From contig NZ_MIEQ01000044.1 in the NCBI RefSeq assembly GCF_001968815.1, positions 248,001 through 312,000 on the forward strand: a stretch of 64,000 bases of DNA. The letters are read 5' to 3'. This document shows positions 37,601 through 46,372 of the stretch, one piece after another (position 1 is the stretch's first letter; every line of letters begins with the position of its first letter). The notes below the pieces were generated by a model. That model saw only the letters and a list, made by a program, of their open reading frames with translations, did no database searches and was not told the origin of the DNA. This stretch comes from Motiliproteus sp. MSK22-1 (lineage in GTDB: Bacteria > Pseudomonadota > Gammaproteobacteria > Pseudomonadales > Balneatricaceae). A program made the position numbers and the translations under genes.

Positions 37601-40040
37601 CAAAATAAGTATTGAGTTCATCAGCTTCAGTAAATTTCAGAGAGCGTCGTTCAATACTGGCTATAATCCGCGCCCCCGCCTCGCTCACCGATTGTGCTTT
37701 GCGCTGTTGTTCATCCAGTAACTGCTGTTTATGAGATTCGAAGGATTCATAAATCTCCTCCCTCTTCGCCATAATATCTGCCAGAAATTCATCGTAATCA
37801 CTGAACTGGCTCTCCAGTTCTTCCAACTGAACAATTAGGCGAGACAGCTGCTCATCGCAGCGCTCCGGTGTTACCGCCATCCCTAAGGCATTGGTAATAC
37901 TCTGAGAAAATAATTTGAATTGAGCGGAAAACTGAGCAACGGCTTCTTTTGATCCCAAGCTTTTATACTTATTTCGGGCAGTCGCTTTACTTTGATTAAG
38001 CTTGGAATAGACCTCAGAAATCGCGTCGATTATTCGAGTACGGACATTAGCATCCGTAACCTTCAGTGTTCCCATCAACTCTGATAGCAGATCCAATCCT
38101 GAGGCGGTATTTTCGATAATCTCAACAACAGGGTCCAGGGCGACAACACTATCAGCCCTTTTTACCTGCCGGTCCAGATCTTCAATTTTGGACCAGTAAG
38201 GAGCCAACGCTTGCTCATCAGCCAGAAAGGTAACGGTTTGTTCGCTCAGTTGCTCCTGAGCATCAGTGACTTGCGCATCCAATACCTCAATACGCTCAAG
38301 GTCAATGTATCGATACTCCTTGATCGTCGTGAGATGTCCGCGCTGATGACGAAGCTTGTTAAGGGCTTCTATGTAATCTTCCGCAAGATTCCAGTTTTCA
38401 GGTCTTATTGAGTCGATTATATCCTGCTGTTGCTGCTCTGCTTCAACCATCGCCTTGGCTGATTGTTGACGAATACCCTCAACTTTTTCAAACTCATCAA
38501 TGACCAGTTCGGCCGTTGCACTGACTTCTTTGAGGAGGTCATCGATAGCCAGCGCTTCTGGTTCACCGAGCCAGTAATGAGCATCAAACATCTTGCTGAC
38601 CGTTTTAGTGAGCTCTTCGTAAAGGCGCGATGAAACCTCCTTGTCTTCTACAATCCGGCAGATACTATAGAGATCAGAAATACCTCGCACCAACTCAGCA
38701 TTCCCGACCCGCCCAAAAAAGCTTTGACTTGCAGGTTTCTGGCTGGCGAACTCATCACTGACATAGGGTGTTTCCCAGATTTGCATGGGGTGAACCCGGG
38801 TTGGTTCTGTTTCAGCGGAGAAAATGACGATTGTGCCGTCTTCCGACAACGCATAACCATGCCCGTAAATCGGATTCTGCAACTGCCGCTGAATCAGGTT
38901 ATAGGCAAAAAGCCCGAAAATACCTTCCACTGGCTCATAGAATATATACAGAACATCTTCACCATTGGGGGATCGAATCATTCGCTTAAACTGCAAACCT
39001 TCAACTTCGCCATCAAAGGTCTTATATTCCCCGGTTTGCAGATAATACCCTCCCGGAAAAATCACCCCGTGATCTTCCGGCAGCTGCACACAGGATGCTC
39101 CGATCGCATCCATTCGTAAGACTTCCTGAGTTAACGTATTAAAGACAAGGTAACGCCAGTTTTCTTCTCGATAAGGCCTGACTTTCAACAATATAAGACT
39201 GCCAACAGCAGCATATAAATAGTCAGCATCATCCAGTGATTGGGTTTTGTCTTCTACCGACTCACGATAGATTCCTTTCCCATCTTCAGTGTTATCTTCG
39301 ACTTTAACCGTCAGATCACCGCCAATTGTCTCAATAAACACTTTATCGAGAATATTGACGTGGGGATGACGACCCTGAACAAAATCCTCTCTACTGGTTT
39401 CAACCCATTCGAAATCAAATCGTGGCGGTAGTTGAATATCCCGTTCCCCTCGATTATCGATATAGCTAACGGTATTCCCATCGGCTGAAACCGACCAGCG
39501 AAAGACCCGTATATCCTCCAACCGCTCCCCTATCTGAAAACCTGCCAGCAATCTCCCACCTTTCACCGACAGTTGAACTAAACGAGTGTGCTTGTAATAG
39601 CGATACAACTCATCAAAATCATTAACAAAACGACTATCAGATAAAAAACTGCCTTCCAGCCCAACGGCCTCCATACTGTAGTCAGATCCATCCTGATTAA
39701 GCTGGAACAGTGAAAAGACATCTTCCCTTTTGGTCTCCTTTTTAAGACCAATGAACACGTTGTATCCAAAAATCAACAGATTGCCCACCTGGACAATATC
39801 CCGTGCAATACAATTGTTCTCCGTACGCACACGCACACGAGCCAGAACGCTCATGCTAGAACTGCCAAATTCCGCCAACCTTGATTCGTTCAGCTGCCTC
39901 GTTTTTTCATCCAGTTGGCGCCCCTGATCAACCAGGCGCTTTCGAATGACCTCATAGGCACCGCCTTCAGCTACAGCACTTGCCACCTGATCAGCCACTT
40001 CGGTAACCGGATCTATGTCAGAATGTTCCTGTTGCGCCAT
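34620..40040 (-). CDS. giant AAA ATPase, 'DNA repair ATPase' family (DUF3686)
   Basis: Very large cytoplasmic protein (1806 residues). The N-terminal 430 residues are beta-rich and propeller-like (repeated strand pairs such as VLYIFYEPVEGIFGLFAYN). Long coiled-coil regions follow (about 500-850), then a mixed middle region. An AAA domain at about 1290-1560 has Walker A SPPGYGKTTL (near 1335), Walker B NVMLYLDDIQ (near 1397) and sensor-like FCVVMAGNPYTESGEAFRVPDMLANR, similar to MoxR/McrB-type AAA. The C-terminus is again coiled coil. The family is annotated as DNA-repair ATPase but is uncharacterised; partnership with flotillin suggests a membrane-associated role instead. Confidence 0.85.
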   Translation of the reverse strand: MAQQEHSDIDPVTEVADQVASAVAEGGAYEVIRKRLVDQGRQLDEKTRQLNESRLAEFGSSSMSVLARVRVRTENNCIARDIVQVGNLLIFGYNVFIGLKKETKREDVFSLFQLNQDGSDYSMEAVGLEGSFLSDSRFVNDFDELYRYYKHTRLVQLSVKGGRLLAGFQIGERLEDIRVFRWSVSADGNTVSYIDNRGERDIQLPPRFDFEWVETSREDFVQGRHPHVNILDKVFIETIGGDLTVKVEDNTEDGKGIYRESVEDKTQSLDDADYLYAAVGSLILLKVRPYREENWRYLVFNTLTQEVLRMDAIGASCVQLPEDHGVIFPGGYYLQTGEYKTFDGEVEGLQFKRMIRSPNGEDVLYIFYEPVEGIFGLFAYNLIQRQLQNPIYGHGYALSEDGTIVIFSAETEPTRVHPMQIWETPYVSDEFASQKPASQSFFGRVGNAELVRGISDLYSICRIVEDKEVSSRLYEELTKTVSKMFDAHYWLGEPEALAIDDLLKEVSATAELVIDEFEKVEGIRQQSAKAMVEAEQQQQDIIDSIRPENWNLAEDYIEALNKLRHQRGHLTTIKEYRYIDLERIEVLDAQVTDAQEQLSEQTVTFLADEQALAPYWSKIEDLDRQVKRADSVVALDPVVEIIENTASGLDLLSELMGTLKVTDANVRTRIIDAISEVYSKLNQSKATARNKYKSLGSKEAVAQFSAQFKLFSQSITNALGMAVTPERCDEQLSRLIVQLEELESQFSDYDEFLADIMAKREEIYESFESHKQQLLDEQQRKAQSVSEAGARIIASIERRSLKFTEADELNTYFASDAMVLKVRDLVERLRQLDGAVQADDLESRFKMIKDQAARSLRDKSDIYEDGGNIIKLGPRHKFSVNNQELDLTIIPRNGELNMHLTGTNYFEPIENAELLELNTYWDISLESESLVVYRAEYLASSILRAAQTRQEAGTEGQITMDQLRGAMLDSQAMKDLVRVFAAPRYKEGYEKGIHDHDAALILKQLLPVYEGADLLRYDPLTRGLAQIFWANIEAVSCSQPGGSNSQPERTSAQQGNSSSYNVDSINSWRERARSALQMRELFTDDLAVAQLVSEVKSTLTAFLAIHPISLDSLTVERSASYLVEELGRERFEFISSKYAEELAGEFKRTLDESTWRQYQSALDKLKGRAAERWNLTFSWLQALVRSKNLEQLGHYIPEAVALINGDGRLSRRATEVDLEIRVSGLLGEHPTIETRDANRTLAFSLDSFLLRLEKHHQEVIPGYHRYLDLRQRIIDEGRASLRIEEFKAKPLSSFVRNRLINESYLPLIGDNLAKQMGTVGENKRTDLMGLLMMISPPGYGKTTLMEYVANRIGLIFMKINCPSLGHDVLSLDPAQAPNATARQELEKLNLGLEMGNNVMLYLDDIQHTDPEFLQKFISLCDGTRRIEGVWKGKTRTYDMRGKKFCVVMAGNPYTESGEAFRVPDMLANRADIYNLGDILGGMDEQFSLSYIENCLTSNPVLAPLATREMSDVYKLIDMARGKNVATTDLSHQYSGAEINEIKGVLQKLLVVQEVVLKINQQYIASAAQDDTYRTAPSFKLQGSYRNMNKMAEKVSAVMNEEELRQMITDHYLGEAQLLTSGAEENLLRLAELRGDISDQEQARWQQIKKDFLRNKAIGGDDTDVGGKVVAQLADLVEGVQLLGAAASQGLTQSDSGSGTEAESKSDSGLEAKIVQLSQELIHSLDHIGKQLINQKQPYIEVINQPMPGIDKILRVLAHTYKHSMVALVEGMDKKFEFDKKTHEEIEKISAKLMVIDQDISDLNDEQ

Positions 40041-40124
40041 CGTTCCATCCTTTTAGCTACATGCTCTAAACGACTTATATGAAAAAGCGCCCGGCTTATT
40101 GAATCCATTGAAGAGGAATGTCGA

Positions 40125-40177
40125 TTTGCCAGCTTCCAGGAAATAAGCCGATACCTGGCTTATCTCAGGCTGGCAAA
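40125..40177 (-). promoter_or_regulatory. large hairpin between flotillin and ATPase genes
   Basis: TTTGCCAGC (40125-40133) and GCTGGCAAA (40169-40177) form a perfect 9-bp outer stem; inside, ATAAGCC (40143-40149) pairs with GGCTTAT (40157-40163). A further GCCCG/CGGGC pair (40089-40093 and 40196-40200) could close the whole gap. There is no U-run in either direction, so partial termination, RNA processing or protection are more likely than a simple terminator. Confidence 0.5.
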
Positions 40178-40215
40178 CTCTTACCTCATTAAGAACGGGC
40201 CAGGCATTGCTGATT

Positions 40216-42150
40216 TCAAGAATCGCCGTCACTGGATTCTGATTTCGCCTCTTTCCTAACCACAGGCTCCGCAGACTTTTCCTTAGGCTCCACCACTTTG
40301 GCCTTAGGCTCCATTACTTTGGAAAGCAATGCCGCAACGGTGTTACTCTTGGAAGCAAAACCATCCACAGCCTTGCCTAAAGACAGGGACTTGGCAAAAG
40401 TATCGAAGAAATGCTGCTCTCCTCCGACAATATCGATTCTAGCTTTCTGAAGCGCTGCCGAGAGTACATCAGCATTCTCTCTCGCGATCTCCTTACCTGC
40501 TTCAATGGACGCCATGGCTTCTTTAAAGGCTGTTTCCAGGCTCATCCGGAATTCTTCGTGCTCTCTTGCCTGATCAGTCATTGAGCCCATGGCTTCAAAC
40601 TTATCGACTAAACCATCAGCCTCTGCCTTGAACTGCTCTCGGGTAACTTCGGCTCCGGCCATACCCACCTGTTTCTTAGCCTGGGCTTCAGATTGTCCTT
40701 TAGCAGCGATAACATTAGCTTCTGCCAAACCTTCTTTTTCGAGTGCATCCGCTTTAGCTTCCTGAACCTTCGCTTCTGCAAGCCCTGATGCCGCTTCTTC
40801 AGCCTGGATACCCTCAGCCAGTTTTTTCTTGGCGTCAGCTTCTTTCGCTGTCGCTTCAAGTTCAGCCTGGGCAATCAGGGTGATTTCCACCGCCTTATGT
40901 TTAGCGGAAAGCTCTTCAGCCTCTGCAGCCTTCACCTGCTTGACTTTATCTTCTTCAGCCGCCGCTTCAGCAGCCAAGACCTGGACCTGCTTGGCTCGGT
41001 CCGCCTCAGACACTTCTCGAACTTCATTGATTCGTTCTTCTTCGATAGCCACTGTTTTATCAACCGCCACCCGTTCACGGATAACGTTGGCTATTTCTTT
41101 CTTCTCGATTTCCAAGGCTTTTTCCGCCTCGATCCGCTGCAGCTCAACCTCTCGCTCACGTGAAACAATTTCCAGATCACGAGCCCGAATGACCTTTTCC
41201 TCTTCGATGGCAACGGCTCTCTGGCGGTTCTGTTCGGCCACCTCCACTTCCCGCTTCTGGTTTTCGGATTGAACCGCCAGATCCTGTTCAACCTGAATAC
41301 GGGTCTGTTCGGCTTTTCGACGCTCTTCTTCCTGAATTTTCTTGGTTTCAGCCTCTTCGCGAGCTTGAATACTCAGTACTTCACGCTCTTGCCTAGCTTC
41401 CGCATCAGCCTGCTGGCGCTCCAAAGCCAGCATCGCCTCCTTGGTTTCAACATTTTTTTTCTTAATCGCTAGCTCTTCATCCCGTTCCAGAACATTGGTA
41501 CGGATATTTTGTTGCGCAGTCAGTTCAGTGATTTTTTTGATGCCTTCAGCGTCCAGAATATTGCTGGGATCCAGTGCTGATTTTGGTGTTTGCTCCAGAT
41601 AATCAATAGCAACGTCCTCAAGGACATAACCGTTAAGGTCATCACCGATAACTTCGATAATCTTCTCGCGAAATTCCAGACGATTCTCAAACAGCTGGAC
41701 GAACTCCACCTGCTTACCCACCGTCTTTAATGCTTCAGAAAATTTTGCCGCAAACAGATCATAAACAGCCGCTCTATCAGACGCTCGGTCAGCACCTATA
41801 GATTTCGCCACTCTCAATACATCTTCGGCAGTTTCATTAACCCGCAAATAAAACGCTACTGTGATATCTGCCCGCATATTATCCAAACAGATCAACCCAT
41901 CCTGCCCTCTTCGATCAACCTCCAGGGTTATGAGAGATATTTTCATCATCTCTTTTTTGTAGATAATCGGATAAACAAGAGCACCAGTGAAATGTACCTT
42001 AGGACGCGAGCTCATATCGTTGACAATCAAAGCGGTACCCTGAGCTACTTTGATGTAAAAGGCTTTAAACAGGGCAGCCAAACCCAGCAAAATAAGAAAG
42101 AAAATACCAATGCCGATTACTACCGGCATAAGCACAGACAAGTCAGCCAT
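40216..42150 (-). CDS. flotillin/SPFH-family membrane protein (YqiK-like)
   Basis: Inner-membrane scaffold protein of 644 residues. One N-terminal transmembrane helix (about 8-32) is followed by the SPFH/Band 7 domain (about 33-200, including KVHFTGALVYPIIYKKEMMKISLITLEVDRRGQDGLICLDN). Residues about 210-500 are a long Ala/Glu/Lys-rich coiled coil, with the flotillin-like EAQAKKQVGMAGAEV segment. The C-terminal part (about 540-615) contains a conserved helical tail and ends in a charged, disordered stretch. It lies between the OB-fold membrane protein and the giant ATPase genes, on one strand. Flotillins organise membrane microdomains; the cargo here is unknown. Confidence 0.92.
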   Translation of the reverse strand: MADLSVLMPVVIGIGIFFLILLGLAALFKAFYIKVAQGTALIVNDMSSRPKVHFTGALVYPIIYKKEMMKISLITLEVDRRGQDGLICLDNMRADITVAFYLRVNETAEDVLRVAKSIGADRASDRAAVYDLFAAKFSEALKTVGKQVEFVQLFENRLEFREKIIEVIGDDLNGYVLEDVAIDYLEQTPKSALDPSNILDAEGIKKITELTAQQNIRTNVLERDEELAIKKKNVETKEAMLALERQQADAEARQEREVLSIQAREEAETKKIQEEERRKAEQTRIQVEQDLAVQSENQKREVEVAEQNRQRAVAIEEEKVIRARDLEIVSREREVELQRIEAEKALEIEKKEIANVIRERVAVDKTVAIEEERINEVREVSEADRAKQVQVLAAEAAAEEDKVKQVKAAEAEELSAKHKAVEITLIAQAELEATAKEADAKKKLAEGIQAEEAASGLAEAKVQEAKADALEKEGLAEANVIAAKGQSEAQAKKQVGMAGAEVTREQFKAEADGLVDKFEAMGSMTDQAREHEEFRMSLETAFKEAMASIEAGKEIARENADVLSAALQKARIDIVGGEQHFFDTFAKSLSLGKAVDGFASKSNTVAALLSKVMEPKAKVVEPKEKSAEPVVRKEAKSESSDGDS

Positions 42151-42194
42151 AACAATTACTCCATTTGTTTAACAGTTATAATTTTTCTAAAACT

Positions 42195-42887
42195 TTAACC
42201 GTGGGAAAATTCCGCTTCAGAAATCACACGATAGACATATTCTTCTTTGACGTACTCTAACAGCACCACCCGATCTCCTTTTTTAAAAACAGTATCTCCA
42301 AATGAGCGGACTTTGAGGATCAAACCAGCCCCCCCGTCGTCTAATGTTGCCTCACCAAAAGAGTTATCCACGCGAGAAGTTCGAACGATGGCCACCTGGC
42401 CCAACACATACTTGTGGGTTTCCTGCTGTGCCTGTTTGAATAAAGGACGTAAAGGTCGAATAATTACAGAAGTTATCATGGCTGCGGCGTAGAGGACTCC
42501 ACCCACAACCAAAAGACCAAACAGATACCGTAGAATTCCGTCAGGAACTATCCCAAACAGAAAATGGACCGTGAAATAACTCAGTAACCAGCCGATTAAA
42601 GCAATAAAAGATACGATTATGGTGACAGGGACACCGTTCAGTCCAAGCTTTAGCATTAAGCCGGCAAGAGTATCCGCGGCAGAAAATCCGCTCCCCTGAC
42701 TTCCAGGCAGACCTCCCTCCACGTCAGGAAGGTCAAAATCAAGGATATCTATATCGGCAAACCCTAAAACAGCAACTAACCAGTACAGCAGGCAAACAGA
42801 CAGGATAAAAGTAAAAAAAACCGTAGGGAAAGATGAGATGTTTTGATAGAACGGATCCATCCCCTCGTGCAGTAGAATCGCAAACAT
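42195..42887 (-). CDS. OB-fold membrane protein (YqiJ/NfeD-like)
   Basis: Integral membrane protein of 230 residues with a helix at about 20-42, two more near 87-110 and 118-140, and a C-terminal OB-fold domain (about 155-228) ending in VGSFGDT-type and KKGDRVVLLEYVKEEYVYRV strands. Such YqiJ/NfeD-like proteins are regularly encoded next to SPFH proteins and are thought to assist them. It is the first gene of the cassette and lies 44 nt upstream of the flotillin gene. The start could also be the ATG at 42860. Confidence 0.82.
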   Translation of the reverse strand: MFAILLHEGMDPFYQNISSFPTVFFTFILSVCLLYWLVAVLGFADIDILDFDLPDVEGGLPGSQGSGFSAADTLAGLMLKLGLNGVPVTIIVSFIALIGWLLSYFTVHFLFGIVPDGILRYLFGLLVVGGVLYAAAMITSVIIRPLRPLFKQAQQETHKYVLGQVAIVRTSRVDNSFGEATLDDGGAGLILKVRSFGDTVFKKGDRVVLLEYVKEEYVYRVISEAEFSHG

Positions 42888-43409
42888 ACCCCAGTTTCCT
42901 TTTGATGGTAATTAGATAAGTGCAGTGCAATTGGAGCAATGCTATCCAGGGCTAAAACAAGCCCTACGAATGAGCACTAACTTATTAATAATGTGATGAT
43001 TTTTCAGGCTGCTCTAGTAAATCAAAAAACATCAGGAACTTGAAGTATTTTCTGCAAACTGCACGAGTTCCTCAGCAATACGTCGACGCAGCTCAGTACG
43101 CTTGTTACTGTCAATTCCGTAATGTTCAGCCAATATGGCCAACTCCTCGTCCGTAATGCTAAAGGTAATCCTCTCTCGAACCTTCTTTGATACGGCGTCA
43201 AGCTCCAGAATCTCACGAACTTTATCCGTTCCAAAGATTCATATCCATTACGATGTTCTGTGCTGCTCTCGACCTCTCTAAACAGGCGAAAGACAGGTAG
43301 CCAAATAACGGGACTTTATGAGCAAAGATAATTTGATAATTACAATGTTATTTTTTGCATGCTATTTTTAATGGGGATCGGCTTTGTTCAGTATGTTAGG
43401 AGAATGGAT
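42888..43409. other. intergenic region between the flotillin cassette and cytochrome genes
   Basis: Apart from the decayed reading frame listed at 43032-43238, I see no gene. The left part should contain the promoter of the OB-protein/flotillin/ATPase operon; no binding site is recognisable by eye. Confidence 0.4.
43032..43238 (-). pseudogene. possible decayed small ORF
   Basis: Read from 43238 down to the stop at 43032-43034, one minus frame encodes a coherent charged helical peptide, including ERITFSITDEELAILAEHYG and KRTELRRRIAEELVQFAEN, but has no ATG, GTG or TTG start. A neighbouring frame upstream (to about 43320) is also open and could join it through a single frameshift near 43225. 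This suggests a broken gene or a sequence error. The family is not recognised; it may have been a small regulator. Confidence 0.35.
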
Positions 43410-43889
43410 GTGAAAAAACGTAACCTGTTTCTGCCAGTTATGATTGCCACTATGGCTTTTGGTAGCAGTTTATCTAGTGCCGCAGATATTGAAAAAACGA
43501 TTGAGGCCCGACAGTCTTTTATGCGCGTCTACTCGTTTAATCTTGGTCTGGTAGGAGATATGGCCAAAGGGAAAAGTCAGTACGATGCGGAAATTGCGGC
43601 AAATGCTGCCAAAAACCTGTTGGCTTTAGCAAAAATGGACAATGGCCCAATGTGGCCCCAAGGCACCAGTAAAGAGGATCCGGGGCTTTCAGAAAAAACC
43701 CGGGCATTACCTGAAACCTGGACCACCTATCCGAAAGTTTCTGAGCGCCACAAAGAACTGACAGAGGCGCTTGAAAAATTTGTCAATGTTGCTGGCAAAG
43801 ATCTCGCTAGCTTAAGAATGGGTATCAAGGATGTTGGCAAAGGTTGTAAAGGCTGCCATGAAAGCTTTCGAGCAGAAGAGGAAGAGTAA
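43410..43889 (+). CDS. class II cytochrome c (cytochrome c'-like)
   Basis: Periplasmic monohaem cytochrome of about 159 residues. A Sec signal peptide ends near LSSAA, a four-helix bundle follows (starting DIEKTIEARQSFMRVYSFNLGLVGDMAKG) and the single haem motif CKGCH lies close to the C-terminus, as in cytochromes c' and c-556. GTG 43410 has AGGAG 7 nt upstream; ATG 43404 lies too close to that site. The diheme cytochrome gene follows after 78 nt on the same strand. c'-type proteins bind NO or serve in electron transfer; which applies here is unknown. Confidence 0.87.
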   Translation: MKKRNLFLPVMIATMAFGSSLSSAADIEKTIEARQSFMRVYSFNLGLVGDMAKGKSQYDAEIAANAAKNLLALAKMDNGPMWPQGTSKEDPGLSEKTRALPETWTTYPKVSERHKELTEALEKFVNVAGKDLASLRMGIKDVGKGCKGCHESFRAEEEE

Positions 43890-43967
43890 TTTCGTTGGAT
43901 GAAAGGCTTTCGGTAATCATTGATAGCTTTTGCTGGCAGAGAACCTGATTTGTATGAGGTGAGAACA

Positions 43968-44912
43968 ATGAAGTTATGGATGACAACCGGTGGTTCAGCA
44001 GTTGCAGTTATAGTAACCGCCGGACTGTGGTTTCTTAGCGGACCAGGATCTGCTGTCTCACCGACGGTCCTATCATCACTTCCGGCAGATGCAAAGCGAG
44101 GCGAGTTAGTCTTCCATGTCAGTGGTTGCGCCTCTTGTCATAAGCCTGAAGATTTCGATAAGAACAATGCAGACGAGAATACAGTTCCTCCGCTCAGCGG
44201 CGGGCAACGCTTTGAAACTCAATTTGGTACCTTTATCGCACCTAATATTACCCCCGATAAAGAAACTGGCATCGGCAACTGGTCAGTCTCTGATTTCGCC
44301 ACTGCAATGCTAAAAGGCGTAAGGCCTGACGGCCAGCACCTCTATCCCGCTTTCCCTTATACCTCTTACGCTCGCATGAAGCTTCAGGATATCGTCGATC
44401 TGAAAGCCTATATGGATACGCTGCCAGCTATTTCCCGCACCAACGAAAACCATGAACTCGGTTTCCCATTTTCTATCCGACGAGGTCTGGGTTTATGGAA
44501 ACAGCTTTATTTAAGTAACCAACCTGTCATCAACCTGGTTGATCCGACGCCAGAGCAGCAGCGCGGCCAGTACCTTGTGGAGGGTCCCGGCCATTGTGGT
44601 GAATGTCATACTCCAAGAAACCTGGCTGGCGCAGCGAATCCTTCAAGGTGGCTCGCTGGTGCAGCCAATCCGGATGGGGATGGGACTATTCCGAATATAA
44701 CACCCCATAAGTCAGGCATCGCCAAATGGGAAACGGTAGATATTACTGAGTATCTCTCGTCTGGCTTTACCCCTGACTATGATGTAGTCGGAGGTTCTAT
44801 GGCAGAAGTCGTGGAAAATACGGCCAGGCTTCCGGACAGGGATCGCAAGGCTATTGCAGCCTACCTCATGGCTATTCCTCCCGTCGCAGATAAAAAAAGC
44901 GATAAAAAATAA
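43968..44912 (+). CDS. diheme c-type cytochrome
   Basis: Exported or membrane-anchored cytochrome of about 314 residues with an N-terminal hydrophobic segment (SAVAVIVTAGLWFLSG). Two class I haem domains carry CASCH (near 60) and CGECH (near 210). The phrase FGTFIAPNITPDKETGIGNWS and its echo GTIPNITPHKSGIAKW are typical of cytochrome subunits of membrane alcohol/aldehyde dehydrogenases. GAGGTGAG lies before ATG 43968; the frame is open from 43920. No dehydrogenase partner is encoded nearby, so the donor is unknown. Likely co-transcribed with the cytochrome c' gene. Confidence 0.87.
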   Translation: MKLWMTTGGSAVAVIVTAGLWFLSGPGSAVSPTVLSSLPADAKRGELVFHVSGCASCHKPEDFDKNNADENTVPPLSGGQRFETQFGTFIAPNITPDKETGIGNWSVSDFATAMLKGVRPDGQHLYPAFPYTSYARMKLQDIVDLKAYMDTLPAISRTNENHELGFPFSIRRGLGLWKQLYLSNQPVINLVDPTPEQQRGQYLVEGPGHCGECHTPRNLAGAANPSRWLAGAANPDGDGTIPNITPHKSGIAKWETVDITEYLSSGFTPDYDVVGGSMAEVVENTARLPDRDRKAIAAYLMAIPPVADKKSDKK

Positions 44913-44944
44913 CTTGATCTAATCTCTTGCCAGTATATTACGGG

Positions 44945-44975
44945 CAAAAAAATGCCCCTTCATAAGAAGGGGCAA
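44945..44975 (-). terminator. rho-independent terminator for hppD
   Basis: TGCCCCTTC (44953-44961), loop ATAA, GAAGGGGCA (44966-44974) make a perfect 9-bp stem. On the minus strand it is followed by a run of seven T, so it terminates transcripts coming from hppD. On the plus strand there is no U-run. Confidence 0.85.
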
Positions 44976-45056
44976 AGAACGGCAGATAATAATTACTGAC
45001 TGTTATAAAAACAGTTAAACAGAACTCAACAAAGACTCAGACCTTACTTCCTGATG

Positions 45057-46097
45057 TCAGATAACACCACGACGCTCCTGATCACGCTCAATAGAGTCAA
45101 ATAGCGCTTGGAAGTTTCCTTCTCCAAAACCATTGTGCTGCTTTCGCTGAATCAATTCGATAAAAATAGGACCAAACAGGTTTTTGGTAAAGATTTGCAG
45201 CAAATACCCCTCGTCATCACCATCGACTAAAACCTGATGCTTCTTAATACGAGCAGGATCCTCCTGGACACCTTTCACGCGCTTGAACACGTTATCGTAA
45301 TAATCATCGCTGATGTCTAAAGTGGCGATTTTGCTACCTTCCATCGCATCCAGAGAACTCAGCAGATCTTCTGACAAGAATGCCAGGTGCTGTACCCCAG
45401 GGCCGTTATACTCTTCCAGATATTCATCAATCTGATTGTTTTTGTCGTCTTTACCTTCATTAATAGGAATACAGAAACTCCCATCTGGAGACTTCAATGC
45501 GTACGATAGCAAAGCCGTTTTTTCACCTTTGATATCAAAATAGCGAACCTCAGTAAAACCAAACACATTCTTATAAAAATCAGCCCAGGTATGCATCGTT
45601 CCTTTATGAACGTTGTTAGTCAGATGATCTACTGCCAGAAACCCCTTGCCAGGCACAATGACGGGATCATCGACTGAAATAAAATCTTCCTCATAGATTG
45701 AGCCATTAGCCCCAAAACGATCAACAAAGTAGATCAGACTGTCGCCAATGCCGTAGATAGCCGGATAAGGGAGATCTTTACGCTCTGAATCTGCTGGCTT
45801 CGCGCCCCGGCGTACTGCTTCCTTAAAAGCATAGTCCGCATCATCTACACGCCATCCCATTGAGCAGATGGCCGGACCATGGCGCTTGGCAAACGCTTGA
45901 GAGAACCCCTGACGCTCACGGTTTAACAGAAAATGAATGTCATTCTGGTTGTAATACAGAATGTCTTTGCCTTTTAGACGCTTAAGCTTGGAAAGACCAA
46001 AATCAATAAAAATTTCATGCATGTAATCACTGTTGGGCGAAGCGAACTCTGTAAACTCAATGCCTCTTAGCCCCAGTGGATTAGTTTGCTCGGCCAT
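45057..46097 (-). CDS. hppD: 4-hydroxyphenylpyruvate dioxygenase
   Basis: Non-haem iron enzyme converting 4-hydroxyphenylpyruvate to homogentisate in tyrosine breakdown and pyomelanin formation. The iron ligands are visible in AVDHLTNNV (His), GPGVQHLAF (His) and GPIFIELIQR (Glu), and the C-terminal GFGEGNFQALFDSIERDQERRG is diagnostic. About 346 residues from ATG 46097, which has GGAG 7 nt upstream; the frame extends to 46163 without a ribosome site. A LysR-type regulator is transcribed divergently. Homogentisate dioxygenase and fumarylacetoacetase are not in the window. Confidence 0.96.
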   Translation of the reverse strand: MAEQTNPLGLRGIEFTEFASPNSDYMHEIFIDFGLSKLKRLKGKDILYYNQNDIHFLLNRERQGFSQAFAKRHGPAICSMGWRVDDADYAFKEAVRRGAKPADSERKDLPYPAIYGIGDSLIYFVDRFGANGSIYEEDFISVDDPVIVPGKGFLAVDHLTNNVHKGTMHTWADFYKNVFGFTEVRYFDIKGEKTALLSYALKSPDGSFCIPINEGKDDKNNQIDEYLEEYNGPGVQHLAFLSEDLLSSLDAMEGSKIATLDISDDYYDNVFKRVKGVQEDPARIKKHQVLVDGDDEGYLLQIFTKNLFGPIFIELIQRKQHNGFGEGNFQALFDSIERDQERRGVI

Positions 46098-46372
46098 AGT
46101 CTTCTCCAGTAATCTTGCTTTATCGTTATATTTTGTATGTTGTCGACTGTTAATTCTTATCACCGGCTGTCTTTGAGGGCCGGCTTCTCTTGCAATGTGA
46201 TATATCTCATTTTGCCGAAATAACCAGCAAAAAAAAGAATAAACTTTTTATCATCTCCATCTATAAATTAGATTATTATTAATCAGCCCTGGAAATATCA
46301 GGCACCCTTGACCGTTGGCCAATATATTCAATGGCCATCTTGTTATAGATAAATTGATCAGGAGTGAAACAG

